From NCBI GenBank assembly GCA_011389515.1, contig JAABUA010000027.1:1-39740 (forward strand): DNA of 39,740 nucleotides, in the 5' to 3' direction. Origin of the DNA: Desulfobacteraceae bacterium (GTDB lineage Bacteria; Desulfobacterota; Desulfobacteria; Desulfobacterales; Desulfosalsimonadaceae). Shown one piece after another: positions 26,233 to 35,639 of this stretch. Both the position numbers and the translations under genes were made by a program. Below the pieces are notes generated by a model. It saw only the letters and a program-made list of their open reading frames with translations, was not told the DNA's origin and did no database searches. Within the stretch, counting starts at the first letter, position 1, and every line of letters starts with the position of its first letter.

Positions 26233-26324
26233 AACCCCCGGAGCGATCGTTGCAGAATAAACGAGATGATGATCACGGCAACGATGAGGGTGAAAATCAC
26301 CTGGTTCCTGTTAAATTTTTTCAT
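26229..26324 (-). CDS. Small single-pass membrane peptide
   Basis: A 31-codon frame, MKKFNRNQ followed by VIFTLIVAVIIISFI and LQRSLRGF. It has a Lys/Arg/Asn start, one hydrophobic helix of about 16 residues and a basic end, typical of short inner membrane peptides. It starts 15 bases after the lysC stop on the same strand and shares its last four bases with the end of pyrF on the other strand. No clear Shine-Dalgarno is seen. The composition makes translation plausible, but this is unproven. Function unknown. Confidence 0.45.
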   Translation of the reverse strand: MKKFNRNQVIFTLIVAVIIISFILQRSLRGF

Positions 26325-26339
26325 GGCCCGGCAACCCGT

Positions 26340-27560
26340 TTAGACCGGCTCGTCCAGGTTGAAAGCCGTATGCAGGGTGCGCACGGCCAGCTCGGTATAC
26401 TTTTCCTCGATAACGCATGAGATGCGGATTTCTGATGTTGAGATCATGAGGATGTTTATATTTTCAGCGGCCAGAGCGGAGAACATCTTTGATGCAACGC
26501 CCGAATGGCTTCTCATGCCCACGCCCACAACAGAAACCTTTGCGATGTTTTTGTCCCCCACCACTTCCGCAGCACCGATCTTTTCGGCAATTTTTCTTTC
26601 TATTGCCATGGCGGCCTCAAAGTCGCTCTTGGGAACCGTAAAGGTGAGATCCGTCATGTTTCCGGCCCGCGTGTTCTGAATGATCATGTCCACCCCGATA
26701 CCGGCTTCGGCAATGGGCTCAAGTATCTGCATGGCAATGCCGGGCCGATCCGGCACCTTGCTCAGGGTGATTCTGGCTTCGTTCTTGTTGTGTGTGACGC
26801 CGGCTACCACGACTTTTTCCATGTTGGCATCTTCATAGACGACCATGGTACCTTCCTCCTCGCTAAAGGATGACCTGACCTGAACAGGCACATCGTATTT
26901 TTTTGCAAACTCGACGGAGCGAATCTGGAGGACCTTGGCCCCGAGGCTCGCCATTTCGAGCATTTCATCGTAGCTGATTCGCTTGAGTTTTCTCGCTTTG
27001 GAACAGATATTGGGATCCGCCGTGTAAATGCCGTCCACATCGGTGAATATATCACAACGGTCTGCCCTGAGGGAAGCCGCTATGGCCACGGCGGAGGTGT
27101 CCGAACCCCCGCGCCCCAGCGTGGTAATATCCCCTTTTGCATCGATCCCCTGGAAGCCGGCGACGATCACGATGTTTTTTTCGGCCAGAAACCCTTTTAT
27201 TCGGGATGCCTTTATATCGAGTATGCGTGCCTTGGTGAACTTGCTGTCGGTAAGAATTTCAGCCTGGAATCCCAGCATCGACCGTGCTTTATAGCCCATT
27301 GACTGCAGGGTGATGGAAAGAAGGGATACCGTGACTTGCTCCCCTGTTGAGACCAGCACGTCGATTTCCCGCTTGTCGGGAAATTCGGTGATTTTTTCCG
27401 CCATGCAAAGGAGCCTGTCTGTCTCGCCGCTCATGGCGGATAAAATGACCACCACGTCGTTTCCTTCGTCAAAGGTTCTGGCCACCCGTCCGGCAACGTT
27501 GCGGATCCGTTCCAGATCACCGACCGAAGTTCCTCCGAATTTTTGCACGATAAGCGCCAT
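26340..27560 (-). CDS. lysC: Aspartate kinase
   Basis: LysC phosphorylates aspartate, the first step to lysine, threonine and methionine. The 406-residue length fits the two-ACT-domain class. Motifs: [43 protein letters not shown] and [14 protein letters not shown], then ACT domains from ~265 ([16 protein letters not shown] and [16 protein letters not shown]). Feedback control by lysine and/or threonine is usual. It is the last large gene of the phoH operon, 42 bp after tsaE. Confidence 0.96.
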   Translation of the reverse strand: MALIVQKFGGTSVGDLERIRNVAGRVARTFDEGNDVVVILSAMSGETDRLLCMAEKITEFPDKREIDVLVSTGEQVTVSLLSITLQSMGYKARSMLGFQAEILTDSKFTKARILDIKASRIKGFLAEKNIVIVAGFQGIDAKGDITTLGRGGSDTSAVAIAASLRADRCDIFTDVDGIYTADPNICSKARKLKRISYDEMLEMASLGAKVLQIRSVEFAKKYDVPVQVRSSFSEEEGTMVVYEDANMEKVVVAGVTHNKNEARITLSKVPDRPGIAMQILEPIAEAGIGVDMIIQNTRAGNMTDLTFTVPKSDFEAAMAIERKIAEKIGAAEVVGDKNIAKVSVVGVGMRSHSGVASKMFSALAAENINILMISTSEIRISCVIEEKYTELAVRTLHTAFNLDEPV

Positions 27561-27602
27561 ACGTCGATCCTGTGTTTGTCCCCCAGCCTGTCACGGGGTT
27601 TG

Positions 27603-28085
27603 TTATTGTTGTGAAAATCGTTTTATGCCCTCTACCAGACTTGCGGTTTCGGGTCCATAAAAAAATAGGGATACCATCCGTTCGTTTTCTCCCGATGACT
27701 GGATATCGATGGACAGGTCGGGGGAAAAGTCCTCCTTTCCGAGTCGTTCCGCCCATTCGATCGCTGTGACGCTTTTCCCGGAAAGAATATCGTAAAGGCC
27801 CAGGTCTTCGGCGTCAACCGGACCGGACAGCCGGTACAGATCAACGTGGAAAAGCCGGAATCTGCCTTCATATTCATTTATGAGCGTAAATGTGGGGCTG
27901 GTTACAGGGTATGTCGGCGGGACTCCGAGTCCCTCTGCAATCCCTTGTACCAGAACCGTTTTCCCGCTGCCCAGATCCCCGGTCAGGGCAATGAAAAGAG
28001 GTGTGTCAATTATTTCACCGAGTTTTCGCCCCAATGCCATGGTTTCATCGGCGGATGCGCTTGTTATGCAGATTTTTTCCGGCAT
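27603..28085 (-). CDS. tsaE: tRNA threonylcarbamoyladenosine synthesis ATPase
   Basis: TsaE is the ATPase that works with TsaB and TsaD to make t6A37 in ANN-decoding tRNAs. The 160-residue protein has the P-loop LTGDLGSGKTVLVQGIAEGL, the family SPTFTLINEY and FHVDLYRL, and AIEWAERL near the C-terminal third. It starts six bases after the nnr stop. Pairing of nnr and tsaE is common in bacteria. Confidence 0.95.
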   Translation of the reverse strand: MPEKICITSASADETMALGRKLGEIIDTPLFIALTGDLGSGKTVLVQGIAEGLGVPPTYPVTSPTFTLINEYEGRFRLFHVDLYRLSGPVDAEDLGLYDILSGKSVTAIEWAERLGKEDFSPDLSIDIQSSGENERMVSLFFYGPETASLVEGIKRFSQQ

Positions 28086-28091
28086 GAGGAC

Positions 28092-29687
28092 CTACAAGAC
28101 CGGCGTATGGGCCGCTGGTGGATTGCCAAGGGAATCATCGATGATCAATTTGATGGTATCCGGGATCATATGCATGACATCGGTGGCAAGGTATCCGTAG
28201 TAGGCCCGCTTCTGCTGCAGGAGATCCGCCGCAGCGCCGTGGACGTATACGGCAATTCGCAGTGCGGCCCGGATGTCGTAATTCTGGGTGATAAGTCCCG
28301 CGATCATTCCCGTGAGAACGTCCCCCATTCCACCGGAGGCCATTCCCGGGTTGCCGGTGGGATTGACGTGAATCCGTCCGTCGGGTATGGCCATGACGGT
28401 CCTGGCCCCCTTGAGGACAACGTATACTCCGTGGGATTCCGCGAAAGTGCGTGCCGACCCGATTCGGTCGTTCTGGATGTCCTCGGCGGTCCGGCCCATC
28501 AGTCTCGCCATTTCGCCCGGGTGCGGCGTGAGGATGACATCCGATTTTTTGCTTTTTAAAATTTTTGCCGCATTGTCCGCAATGCAGTTGAGACCGTCCG
28601 CATCCAGGACGACGGGAACGGGGCTTTTTTTTACAAGATTTTCCACAAGCTTTTTCGTTTTATTGGCCATCCCGATTCCCGGACCCAGCGCCAGGCAGCG
28701 TTTGTTTTCAAGAAGCGACAGGATGTCATGTAATAGCGCATGGGTCAGGATGCCGGAGCCGTTGTCATCGAAACAGTGGGTCATGGCTTCACAGGCCTGG
28801 GATTCAACAATAGCGTTGATGCTTTCCGGAACCCCGACCGTTACAAGCCCTGCGCCGCATCGCATGGCCGACATCGCGGTCATGACCGCCGCTCCCGTTT
28901 TGCCGGGAGACCCAGCCACGACCAGCAGATGCCCGGTAGTGCCTTTATGGCTATGGGCCGGCCTGGATCTCATGGATGCCCGAACTTCTCCAAGCCGTGA
29001 CAGGTGCTGTCGGGGAGAAACATGTTCCACCACGTAAGGGGGAATGCCGATATCGATAATATGCAGGCGGCCGGTATATGACGCGCCGGGCATCAGCACG
29101 TGTCCGACCTTGGCAAAAGCGAACGTTGCGGTTACATCTGCCCGGATGCTGATGCCACAAGGATTGCCGGTCTCGGAACTGAGCCCGGAGGGTATGTCTA
29201 CTGCGAATACCGGGGCCGGATGATTATTCATGTAGTTGATGACGGACTTGAAATATCCCTTCACTTCATCTTCAAGTCCGGTTCCCAGTATGGCATCCAC
29301 CCAAAGGCGGTTTTTCCCCATATCCGTCTTGTGGCGGACAAACGCGGCTTCATCCGTCACTTCGATCACTTCTATATCCAGAGATGACAGCATTTCCAGG
29401 TTGGCAAGGGCATCTCCCCGCACCCGCCGGCGTTCGGCCAGCAGGTATACCGTGACATTGACGCCGGCCTGGGCGAGATAGCGGGCGATCACAAAACCGT
29501 CCCCCCCGTTGTTACCGCGCCCGGCGACAACGGTTACGTCCCCGGCATACATATCCGGAAAATTTTCCAGCAGGATGCGCGCGGCACCGCGGCCGGCATT
29601 TTCCATCAATACACGGCCGGGCAGTCCGAAATTTTCGATGGTCATTTCGTCCATGCGCCGCATTTCGTCGGCTGTCAATATGTACAT
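28092..29687 (-). CDS. nnr: Bifunctional NAD(P)H-hydrate epimerase / dehydratase
   Basis: This enzyme repairs hydrated NADH and NADPH. The N-terminal ~215 residues are the epimerase (VVAGRGNNGGDGFVIARYL, VDAILGTGL, AVDIPSGLSSETG). Residues ~225-531 are the ADP-dependent dehydratase (GHLLVVAGSPGKTGAAVM, ALGPGIGM, VLDADGLN, ILTPHPGEMARLMG, GNPGMASGGMGDVLTGM). GGAGG precedes the ATG by seven bases. It lies between pdxJ (33 bp) and tsaE (6 bp). In related delta-type operons acpS is often found here; it is absent. Confidence 0.95.
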   Translation of the reverse strand: MYILTADEMRRMDEMTIENFGLPGRVLMENAGRGAARILLENFPDMYAGDVTVVAGRGNNGGDGFVIARYLAQAGVNVTVYLLAERRRVRGDALANLEMLSSLDIEVIEVTDEAAFVRHKTDMGKNRLWVDAILGTGLEDEVKGYFKSVINYMNNHPAPVFAVDIPSGLSSETGNPCGISIRADVTATFAFAKVGHVLMPGASYTGRLHIIDIGIPPYVVEHVSPRQHLSRLGEVRASMRSRPAHSHKGTTGHLLVVAGSPGKTGAAVMTAMSAMRCGAGLVTVGVPESINAIVESQACEAMTHCFDDNGSGILTHALLHDILSLLENKRCLALGPGIGMANKTKKLVENLVKKSPVPVVLDADGLNCIADNAAKILKSKKSDVILTPHPGEMARLMGRTAEDIQNDRIGSARTFAESHGVYVVLKGARTVMAIPDGRIHVNPTGNPGMASGGMGDVLTGMIAGLITQNYDIRAALRIAVYVHGAAADLLQQKRAYYGYLATDVMHMIPDTIKLIIDDSLGNPPAAHTPVL

Positions 29688-29720
29688 GGTCCTACCTCCG
29701 GTTGCTGCTTGTCCGCGTTT

Positions 29721-30443
29721 TTATCCGCATCGTTGAACCAATTCCCGCATTTCCGCCACCGCCGTCTTCATGCCCACCAGCGCGGCCCTGGCCACGATGC
29801 TGTGGCCGATGGAAAATTCGTCTATGATGCCGGTGCCGGAAAACCGTTTGATCGTATTGTAGCAAAGACCGTGGCCGGCATTTACCTTCAGATCAAGGTT
29901 TCGGGCAAGCCTTGCGGCATCCACGATTTCTGAAAAAAATCGTTCTCTTACCGATTTTGTTTTCGCATCGCAAAATGCGCCGGTATGGATCTCGACCATT
30001 TCCGCGCCGGCAGTGGCCGCAGCCTCGATCTGGGAATTGTCAGGGTCAATAAATATGCTCACCTCAAGCCCGCCATCATGCAGCCGGTCCACGGCGTTTT
30101 TTACATGCCCGGCATCGGCCTTGACGTCCAGCCCCCCCTCGGTGGTAACCTCACTGCGTTTTTCCGGGACCAATGTAACCAGGTCCGGTTTGATCTCGCA
30201 GGCGATACGGATCATTTCGTCTGTTGCGGCCATTTCCAGGATCAGTCGGGACAGAACGGTTTCCCGCAGCAGGCGCACGTCCCTGTCCTGAATGTGCCGC
30301 CGGTCTTCCCGGAGGTGAACAACAATCCCGTCCGCTCCGCCCAGTTCGGCTAAAACCGCGGCGTGTACCGGGTCCGGGTAAACACCCCCCCGTGCCTGCC
30401 GAATGGTCGCAATATGGTCCACATTTACAGCCAACTCCGCCAT
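29721..30443 (-). CDS. pdxJ: Pyridoxine 5'-phosphate synthase
   Basis: PdxJ condenses 1-deoxyxylulose 5-phosphate with 3-amino-2-oxopropyl phosphate to pyridoxine 5'-phosphate. The 240-residue protein starts MAELAVNVDHIATIRQARGG and has GADGIVVHLREDRRHI, TLVPEKRSEVTTEGGLDV, VSIFIDPD, VEIHTGAF and VNAGHGLCYNT. AAGGAGG lies upstream at a slightly long spacing (11 bases). It follows ybeY by 29 bp in the phoH operon. Confidence 0.96.
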   Translation of the reverse strand: MAELAVNVDHIATIRQARGGVYPDPVHAAVLAELGGADGIVVHLREDRRHIQDRDVRLLRETVLSRLILEMAATDEMIRIACEIKPDLVTLVPEKRSEVTTEGGLDVKADAGHVKNAVDRLHDGGLEVSIFIDPDNSQIEAAATAGAEMVEIHTGAFCDAKTKSVRERFFSEIVDAARLARNLDLKVNAGHGLCYNTIKRFSGTGIIDEFSIGHSIVARAALVGMKTAVAEMRELVQRCG

Positions 30444-30472
30444 AATTGCCGTTGCCTCCTTGCTTTGTGACG

Positions 30473-30946
30473 TTATACCGGGTTCTCCTGTCCCACCAGG
30501 CGCTCCTTTTTGAGCAGTTCCATCAGCGCTTCGCTCTTTTGCTCCATCCCGCGGGCATCCGCTTCGGGGGATTCGTGATCATATCCGAAAATATGCAGAA
30601 GGCCGTGAACCAGGAGCTGGGCAAAACGTTCCTCAACCGGTATCATGGCCTCCCCGGCCTCTCGTATGGTCGTTTCCATGGAAATAATGATGTCTCCAAG
30701 CATTTTCGCCTCCGGGTTGACATCGGCGAACCGGCCTTCCATCATTGAAAAGGAAATGACGTTGGTCGGCCATGGTCGCTGGAAATACGCTTCGTTTATT
30801 TCTGCGATGGTTTTGTCATCCGTAATCAGGATGGAGAGCTCCCCGTCAGGACTGCCCAAGTCGTTTAAGGCTGCCTGTGCCGTTTTCCTTATTTGATCCG
30901 TCGGTATTTTTTTCAGATTCTGCTCGTCTGTTATCAGGACTGCCAT
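30473..30946 (-). CDS. ybeY: Endoribonuclease / rRNA maturation factor YbeY
   Basis: YbeY is a zinc-dependent RNase for 16S rRNA 3' maturation and ribosome quality control. The zinc motif HGLLHIFGYDH is intact, preceded by the NVISFSM and LGDIIIS blocks. The 157-residue length is normal. The start (AGGGAGGAAA just upstream) lies 101 bp inside the 3' end of pgpH in another frame. Confidence 0.95.
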   Translation of the reverse strand: MAVLITDEQNLKKIPTDQIRKTAQAALNDLGSPDGELSILITDDKTIAEINEAYFQRPWPTNVISFSMMEGRFADVNPEAKMLGDIIISMETTIREAGEAMIPVEERFAQLLVHGLLHIFGYDHESPEADARGMEQKSEALMELLKKERLVGQENPV

Positions 30947-33260
30947 TTTCCTCCCTTTTCTGGCCGGTTTGCGGTTTGTCGGGATATTCCACCCGATGAT
31001 GATGGATACCGGTCAGGATCTTGACGAACGTCCGCGCGATGATATGGAGATCTTTCAGCGTGAGGGGGCATTCATCAAGCTGGTTGTCTGAAAACACCTT
31101 ATTGATAAGAAACTGGACGAGCCCCTGGAGCCTTGAATGGGAGGGATTTTCCAGCGTACGCGATGCGGCTTCCACCTGGTCGGCCAGCATGATCAGCGCC
31201 ATTTCCTTTGTCTGGGGCTTGGGTCCCGGATACCGGAAATGATCGATATTGATTGGCTGGTCTTTTTTCTGCTTTTTCGCTTTTTCGTAAAAAAAGCTGA
31301 TGGTGCTTGTGCCGTGATGCTGTTTGATGGCGTCGATAATCTCTGGTTCCAGGCGGTTTGCACGGGCAAGTTCCACGCCGTTTTTAATGTGGGAAATCAG
31401 TATCAGGCACGACATGGAAGGGGCAAGCTTGTTATGGATGTTTTTGCCGTTTTTCTGGTTTTCTATGAAATGCTGCGGATTTTTGAGCTTGCCGATGTCA
31501 TGGTAATACCCGCACACTTTTGCCAGAAGCGGATTGGCGCCTACCTCGGACGCGGCTGCTTCCACCAGGGAGCCGACGATTACGCTGTGATGATACGTTC
31601 CCGGCGCTTCAAGCATGAGCCGGCGCATAAGCGGCTGGTCAAGGTTGGCCCTTTCGCCAAGCGTCGAGTCGGTTGTATATCCGAAAGCCATTTCAACCAG
31701 CGGAGAGATGCCGATGGTCAGAATGCCGGCGCTGATGCCGCCCAGGAATGCAAAGGCCGCATCCCACGACAGCCTGAGGGCGGAAAAATCCCCGAGATAT
31801 ATACTGAGGGAGGTCGCAAGTACCATGTTGAGCGCCCCCAGCTTGGCTCCGGTTACGATGAAATCCTTGCGGTGCTTGGCGTTTCTTATCCAGTAGGCGC
31901 CAACGATGCCGCTTGCCAGAAAGTAAATGCAATAGATATAGCTGTTTTCAAACAAAAGCCCCGCAAGGAGCGCCACCACGATCGCAAAGGGAAAGGCCAC
32001 GGAAAATCCGGTAAACTGGCATATGGTCATTGCTGCGGCGGCAAGGGGTATGCCGTAGAACATGGATTCGGTTTTGAGCCCCAAAGAGACGTTTTCCGAG
32101 AAGGATATTGCCAGTGAAACAGACATCTGCGTAATAACAAAAAAGAGGATGAGCACGCACCCCATGAAGATGAGGTTCCGGTTGTGGCGCGCCTGCAGTT
32201 CAAAGCGGTAGCGGAGGGTGATAAAGTAGGTGATGACCAGCAGCCAGAAGATGATCAGCGCCGTGCCAATGCTTTTTCCTATGATTTCATTGTTATTGGC
32301 ATGATGGGTCAGGGCGTTTAACTTGAGCATGTCCGTTTCGGTTACCCGCTGGCCTTCACGCAGGATCATCTCGCCTTTTTTGATCTGATAGAGAATCGGC
32401 TTGATGTTGTTTTCCGCGGCCTGTTTCCGGTTTTCCGTCAGCGTGCGGTTCAGGGTGATATTGGGCTGAATCATGCGCTGGGTGATATCGACGATCAGGT
32501 TGACCAGGTTGTAGTCCAAGCCCCGTAAAAGCGGATCCCCGGTAACCCGTACCATGGTTTTTGCCTGGTCTATGCCGTAGAACTGCCGCAAGTTCCATAC
32601 GACGATCTCATCGCCGGAACCGATGGTTTTCAAAACAATGCCCCGATCCTGATCGCGCAGCAGCATCTCCTTGTTGGACACCACGCCGCTGTTCATGACC
32701 TTGGTCAGTATTTCGTTGATGAGACCTGAAATTTCAGGGGAAAAAGATTCCTTGTTCAGGATGGCGTACGCGCCGTCGCTCAGGGTGAGGCCCAGTGAGG
32801 CTTCGAATTCCTCCTTGAGATCGGCAAGACGTGCGTGCAGATTGACGCTGTCGCTGCTTTGATCCGCCAGTGGCGCGGGGTGAGCGTCGTCTGCCGCCAT
32901 CTGGAGGTTTTCCGCAGCAATCGACTGTTCAATGGCGGCAAGGGGTATGGCAAATGCCCGTTGCACCTGCCGGGTCAGCTGCGGGGCAATGTCCGGGTTG
33001 TAATCATATACGGTTTGAACCTGGTTTCGTGCCTGCCCTTTTTTTTCTGCGGTGGCGACATCGTCTTCAACAAAAAAATCCCTTGGCGCCTTGATGTTTT
33101 CAACGACAATATCGCCGACACGATAGGCGGGAGGCGTGATAACCAGGTTGGGGTAGAACGTGAGCGTGGTCAGGATGGTTACCACCAGAAGGATTCCAAG
33201 GGCGGCTCCCCTGGCGGTATTGCGTTTGTGCAGATGAATATCTGCAAGTTTCATGTTCAT
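30846..33260 (-). CDS. pgpH: 7TMR-HD family membrane phosphohydrolase (PgpH-like)
   Basis: Family members such as Listeria PgpH degrade cyclic-di-AMP. The ~804-residue protein has an N-terminal membrane anchor (GILLVVTILTTLTFYPNL), a large extracytoplasmic 7TMR-HDED domain (~45-335), a block of about seven membrane helices (~340-520) and a cytoplasmic HD domain (YHHSVIVGSLVEAAA, VCGYYHDIGKLKNP, IDAIKQHHG). The C-terminus adds ~45 charged Gln/Glu/Asn-rich residues, encoded where ybeY already begins. An in-frame TTG at 33281 is an alternative start. The order phoH-pgpH-ybeY is widely conserved. Confidence 0.92.
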   Translation of the reverse strand: MNMKLADIHLHKRNTARGAALGILLVVTILTTLTFYPNLVITPPAYRVGDIVVENIKAPRDFFVEDDVATAEKKGQARNQVQTVYDYNPDIAPQLTRQVQRAFAIPLAAIEQSIAAENLQMAADDAHPAPLADQSSDSVNLHARLADLKEEFEASLGLTLSDGAYAILNKESFSPEISGLINEILTKVMNSGVVSNKEMLLRDQDRGIVLKTIGSGDEIVVWNLRQFYGIDQAKTMVRVTGDPLLRGLDYNLVNLIVDITQRMIQPNITLNRTLTENRKQAAENNIKPILYQIKKGEMILREGQRVTETDMLKLNALTHHANNNEIIGKSIGTALIIFWLLVITYFITLRYRFELQARHNRNLIFMGCVLILFFVITQMSVSLAISFSENVSLGLKTESMFYGIPLAAAAMTICQFTGFSVAFPFAIVVALLAGLLFENSYIYCIYFLASGIVGAYWIRNAKHRKDFIVTGAKLGALNMVLATSLSIYLGDFSALRLSWDAAFAFLGGISAGILTIGISPLVEMAFGYTTDSTLGERANLDQPLMRRLMLEAPGTYHHSVIVGSLVEAAASEVGANPLLAKVCGYYHDIGKLKNPQHFIENQKNGKNIHNKLAPSMSCLILISHIKNGVELARANRLEPEIIDAIKQHHGTSTISFFYEKAKKQKKDQPINIDHFRYPGPKPQTKEMALIMLADQVEAASRTLENPSHSRLQGLVQFLINKVFSDNQLDECPLTLKDLHIIARTFVKILTGIHHHRVEYPDKPQTGQKREENGSPDNRRAESEKNTDGSNKENGTGSLKRLGQS

Positions 33261-33362
33261 ATTCGGCTCACATACATGCAATAGCGAATTTTACGCACTT
33301 GCTTCCGGCGTAATTGCATCGCCATGACTTATCAGCAGAAGACATTCTACGCAAGTATAAAA

Positions 33363-34346
33363 TCAACCCTCTTTTTCCCGCTGCTCCTTACGCTCGTAGG
33401 CATCGATGATTTTTTGCACCAGCTTGTGCCGCACAACGTCTTTTTTCGTAAAATGGACAAAGGCAATATCCGCGATATCCTTGAGAAGGTCCCTTGCTTC
33501 AGCGAGTCCGGAGGCCCTGCCGGCCGGCAGGTCGCTTTGCGTGATGTCCCCTGTGATGACTGCCTTGGAATTGTATCCGATCCGGGTCAAAAACATTTTC
33601 ATTTGTTCGCTGGTCGAATTCTGTGCCTCGTCTAAGATGACGAAAGAGTCGTTGAGCGTCCTTCCGCGCATGAACGCCAGGGGCGCAACTTCAATGATGC
33701 CGTGCTCCATCATTGCCGAGGCTTTTTCGATTTTGATCATGTCGTTTAACGCGTCATAAAGGGGGCGCAGATAGGGATTCACTTTTTCGGCCAGATCGCC
33801 GGGAAGAAACCCCAACGCTTCACCCGCCTCGACGGCTGGCCGTGTGAGGATGATCCGGTTTACCCGTTTCTTGGTCAGTTCGGCCACGGCCATGGCCATG
33901 GCCAGGTAGGTTTTGCCGGTTCCCGCCGGCCCGATCCCGAATACAATGTCGAATTTCCGGATGGCATCGATGTAGGCTTTCTGCATGGGGCTTTTCGGGG
34001 CCACCGTCTGCTTGTCGGCCTTGATGTAGATTGTGTCGAGAAAAATATCTTTGAGACGGGTCCGGTGGTCGCGGCTCAACACGTTGGCCGCGTAATCGAC
34101 GTCGTTGGGGTATACCGGGTACCCTTCCTTTATAAGGCTGTAAAGCTGGTTTAAAATATTTTCGGCAAGCTCGGAGGCGATATTGTCCCCTTCAATGATA
34201 ACGCAGTTTCCCCTGGCATGGATTTTTGTGTCCGTGGCCGCGGCGATGCGATGCAGGTTATCGTTATGGGCGCCGAAAAGCGTTTTCACCAGTGCGGGGT
34301 TGGAAAACGCCATCTCCGTTTGGGTATGTTCCTTGTATTTTGTCAT
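33363..34346 (-). CDS. phoH: PhoH family ATPase
   Basis: A PhoH/YbeZ-type P-loop NTPase that functions with YbeY in rRNA or RNA processing. The 327-residue protein has an N-terminal KH-like region ([20 protein letters not shown]), Walker [43 protein letters not shown], Walker [13 protein letters not shown] and [10 protein letters not shown]. It is the first gene of the operon, divergent from cvpA. The ATG at 34346 lacks a good ribosome site; an internal ATG at 34313 has GGAG nearby. Confidence 0.94.
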   Translation of the reverse strand: MTKYKEHTQTEMAFSNPALVKTLFGAHNDNLHRIAAATDTKIHARGNCVIIEGDNIASELAENILNQLYSLIKEGYPVYPNDVDYAANVLSRDHRTRLKDIFLDTIYIKADKQTVAPKSPMQKAYIDAIRKFDIVFGIGPAGTGKTYLAMAMAVAELTKKRVNRIILTRPAVEAGEALGFLPGDLAEKVNPYLRPLYDALNDMIKIEKASAMMEHGIIEVAPLAFMRGRTLNDSFVILDEAQNSTSEQMKMFLTRIGYNSKAVITGDITQSDLPAGRASGLAEARDLLKDIADIAFVHFTKKDVVRHKLVQKIIDAYERKEQREKEG

Positions 34347-34387
34347 ATGTTCGTATCAGTGATCGTTTAATTGTGAATCATAAATTG

Positions 34388-34416
34388 TTGACGTATATTT
34401 AACCAGTTGATACATA
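34388..34416 (+). promoter_or_regulatory. Possible cvpA promoter
   Basis: TTGACG (34388-34393) and TACATA (34411-34416) are 17 bases apart, ~85 bases before the cvpA ATG. The -10 match is weak. No good minus-strand promoter for phoH was recognised in the same gap. Confidence 0.33.
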
Positions 34417-34499
34417 TTATGATATTTTTCATGGTGACAAACTATAAGCCCTGCCGGAATTTTGTCAATAATTATCGGCCGCAACTCGGGAGGGGACGC

Positions 34500-35033
34500 A
34501 TGAATCCATTTGATATGATTGTTGTGGTAATCCTGGTTTATTTTCTGATAATCGGGATTATCCGGGGCAGTATCCGGGAACTCACCTCGATTGCAGCGCT
34601 TTTGGGCGGTTTTTATTTTGCGTACCTCTATTATGAAGCGTTTGCAGGGGTTTTTTCCGTTTTCATCCAGACCGATTATATAAGAAACATAACCGCATTT
34701 CTCGTTCTTTTCTGCATGGTTGCCATCAGCGTTATTCTGGTGGGCACCCTTTTGAGAAGCCTCATGAAGCTTGTGCTTTTAGGGGTCGTGGATCGCCTGC
34801 TGGGCGCTGTGATAGGCGCGGTCAAGGCGATCATCGTCATATCCGTGCTTCATTTCCTGGCACTGACATTTTTGCCTTCCGGCGGGGCCGCTATCGTGGC
34901 CCAATCAAGGATGGCTCCCGCAATAAACAATGCCGCCGCTGTCATCGTCTACCTGGTTCCCGATGATTTCAAAAAGGAGCTTGCGGCGAGGGCCCAGAAT
35001 CTTCGCTGGCAATGGGAAACGCGGCCGGAGTAG
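34500..35033 (+). CDS. cvpA: CvpA family membrane protein
   Basis: A 177-residue inner membrane protein with four hydrophobic helices (~5-20, ~27-45, ~60-85 and ~98-122) and the family start NPFDMIVVVILVYFLIIG followed by IRGSIRELTSIAALLGG. CvpA proteins are linked to colicin V production and envelope stress resistance, with mechanism unknown. ATG 34500 follows GGGAGGGG closely; an earlier in-frame ATG at 34407 lies on the presumed -10 site. The last codons (from 35017) are the first unit of a 22-bp tandem repeat, so the C-terminal residues may have been altered by it. Confidence 0.87.
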   Translation: MNPFDMIVVVILVYFLIIGIIRGSIRELTSIAALLGGFYFAYLYYEAFAGVFSVFIQTDYIRNITAFLVLFCMVAISVILVGTLLRSLMKLVLLGVVDRLLGAVIGAVKAIIVISVLHFLALTFLPSGGAAIVAQSRMAPAINNAAAVIVYLVPDDFKKELAARAQNLRWQWETRPE

Positions 35034-35124
35034 GCAGCAAACGCGGCCGGAGTAGGCAGCAAACGCGGCCGGAGTAGGCAGCAAACGCGGCCGGAGTAGG
35101 CAGCAAACGCGGCCGGAGTAGGCA
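35017..35124. repeat. 22-bp tandem repeat, four full units and one partial
   Basis: The unit AAACGCGGCCGGAGTAGGCA plus GC starts at 35017, 35039, 35061, 35083 and 35105. The first four units are identical, and the fifth matches for 20 bases. The first unit encodes the last cvpA codons and its TAG stop. The array fills the gap to the end of the convergent Nudix gene at 35133. The 22-bp period is not a multiple of three, so it would not make a repeating peptide. Identity of units implies recent slippage expansion. Confidence 0.97.
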
Positions 35125-35132
35125 AGCGGGAA

Positions 35133-35639
35133 TCAACCATTTGCATAGGCGCTGTAATAGATGTTGATGAAGCTTTTATGACTTGAAAAAGCGATTTCCG
35201 GCATTGCATCCCTTTCGAACCATTTTACCTCGTCGGCATCGTCGCCCGCGACGGGGGTTCCGCTATACCGGCGCACCAGAAAACCGGCCATCAGGATGGT
35301 ATCATATATTTTTCCCGAATGGGTTGTCACGCCCAGCAGCATATCGATCCGGCCGTCTATGCCGGTTTCTTCCTTGAGTTCCCGCAGCCCGGCCTCTTCG
35401 GGTGTTTCCCCCAGTTCGATAAACCCGCCCGGAAGGCACCACCACCCTTTTTTCGGCGCAACGCTTCGTTTGACCAGAAGAATCCGATCGTTTGGGTCAA
35501 CCGTTACCAGACAGGAAGCCGGAACCGGATTTTCATAAACAGGGGCGGCACATGACACGCAATAGCGGCGCGTCCGCCCCTCCATGAATTTGTCGATCAG
35601 CCCGCATGCGCAGTACGGGCAGTAGTTCTTGAGTTTCAT
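35133..35639 (-). CDS. Nudix hydrolase with N-terminal zinc ribbon
   Basis: Nudix enzymes cleave nucleoside diphosphates linked to another moiety. The 168-residue protein begins with a four-Cys zinc ribbon (YCPYCACG, RRYCVSCAAP), as in NudC/NADH-pyrophosphatase-like and related proteins. It carries the Nudix box GGFIELGETPEEAG followed by LRELKEETGI. The substrate is unknown; the zinc ribbon suggests NADH or another dinucleotide, but NudC's longer C-terminal region is not present. Its ATG is directly followed (upstream) by the fba stop, so the two are probably co-transcribed. Confidence 0.9.
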   Translation of the reverse strand: MKLKNYCPYCACGLIDKFMEGRTRRYCVSCAAPVYENPVPASCLVTVDPNDRILLVKRSVAPKKGWWCLPGGFIELGETPEEAGLRELKEETGIDGRIDMLLGVTTHSGKIYDTILMAGFLVRRYSGTPVAGDDADEVKWFERDAMPEIAFSSHKSFINIYYSAYANG

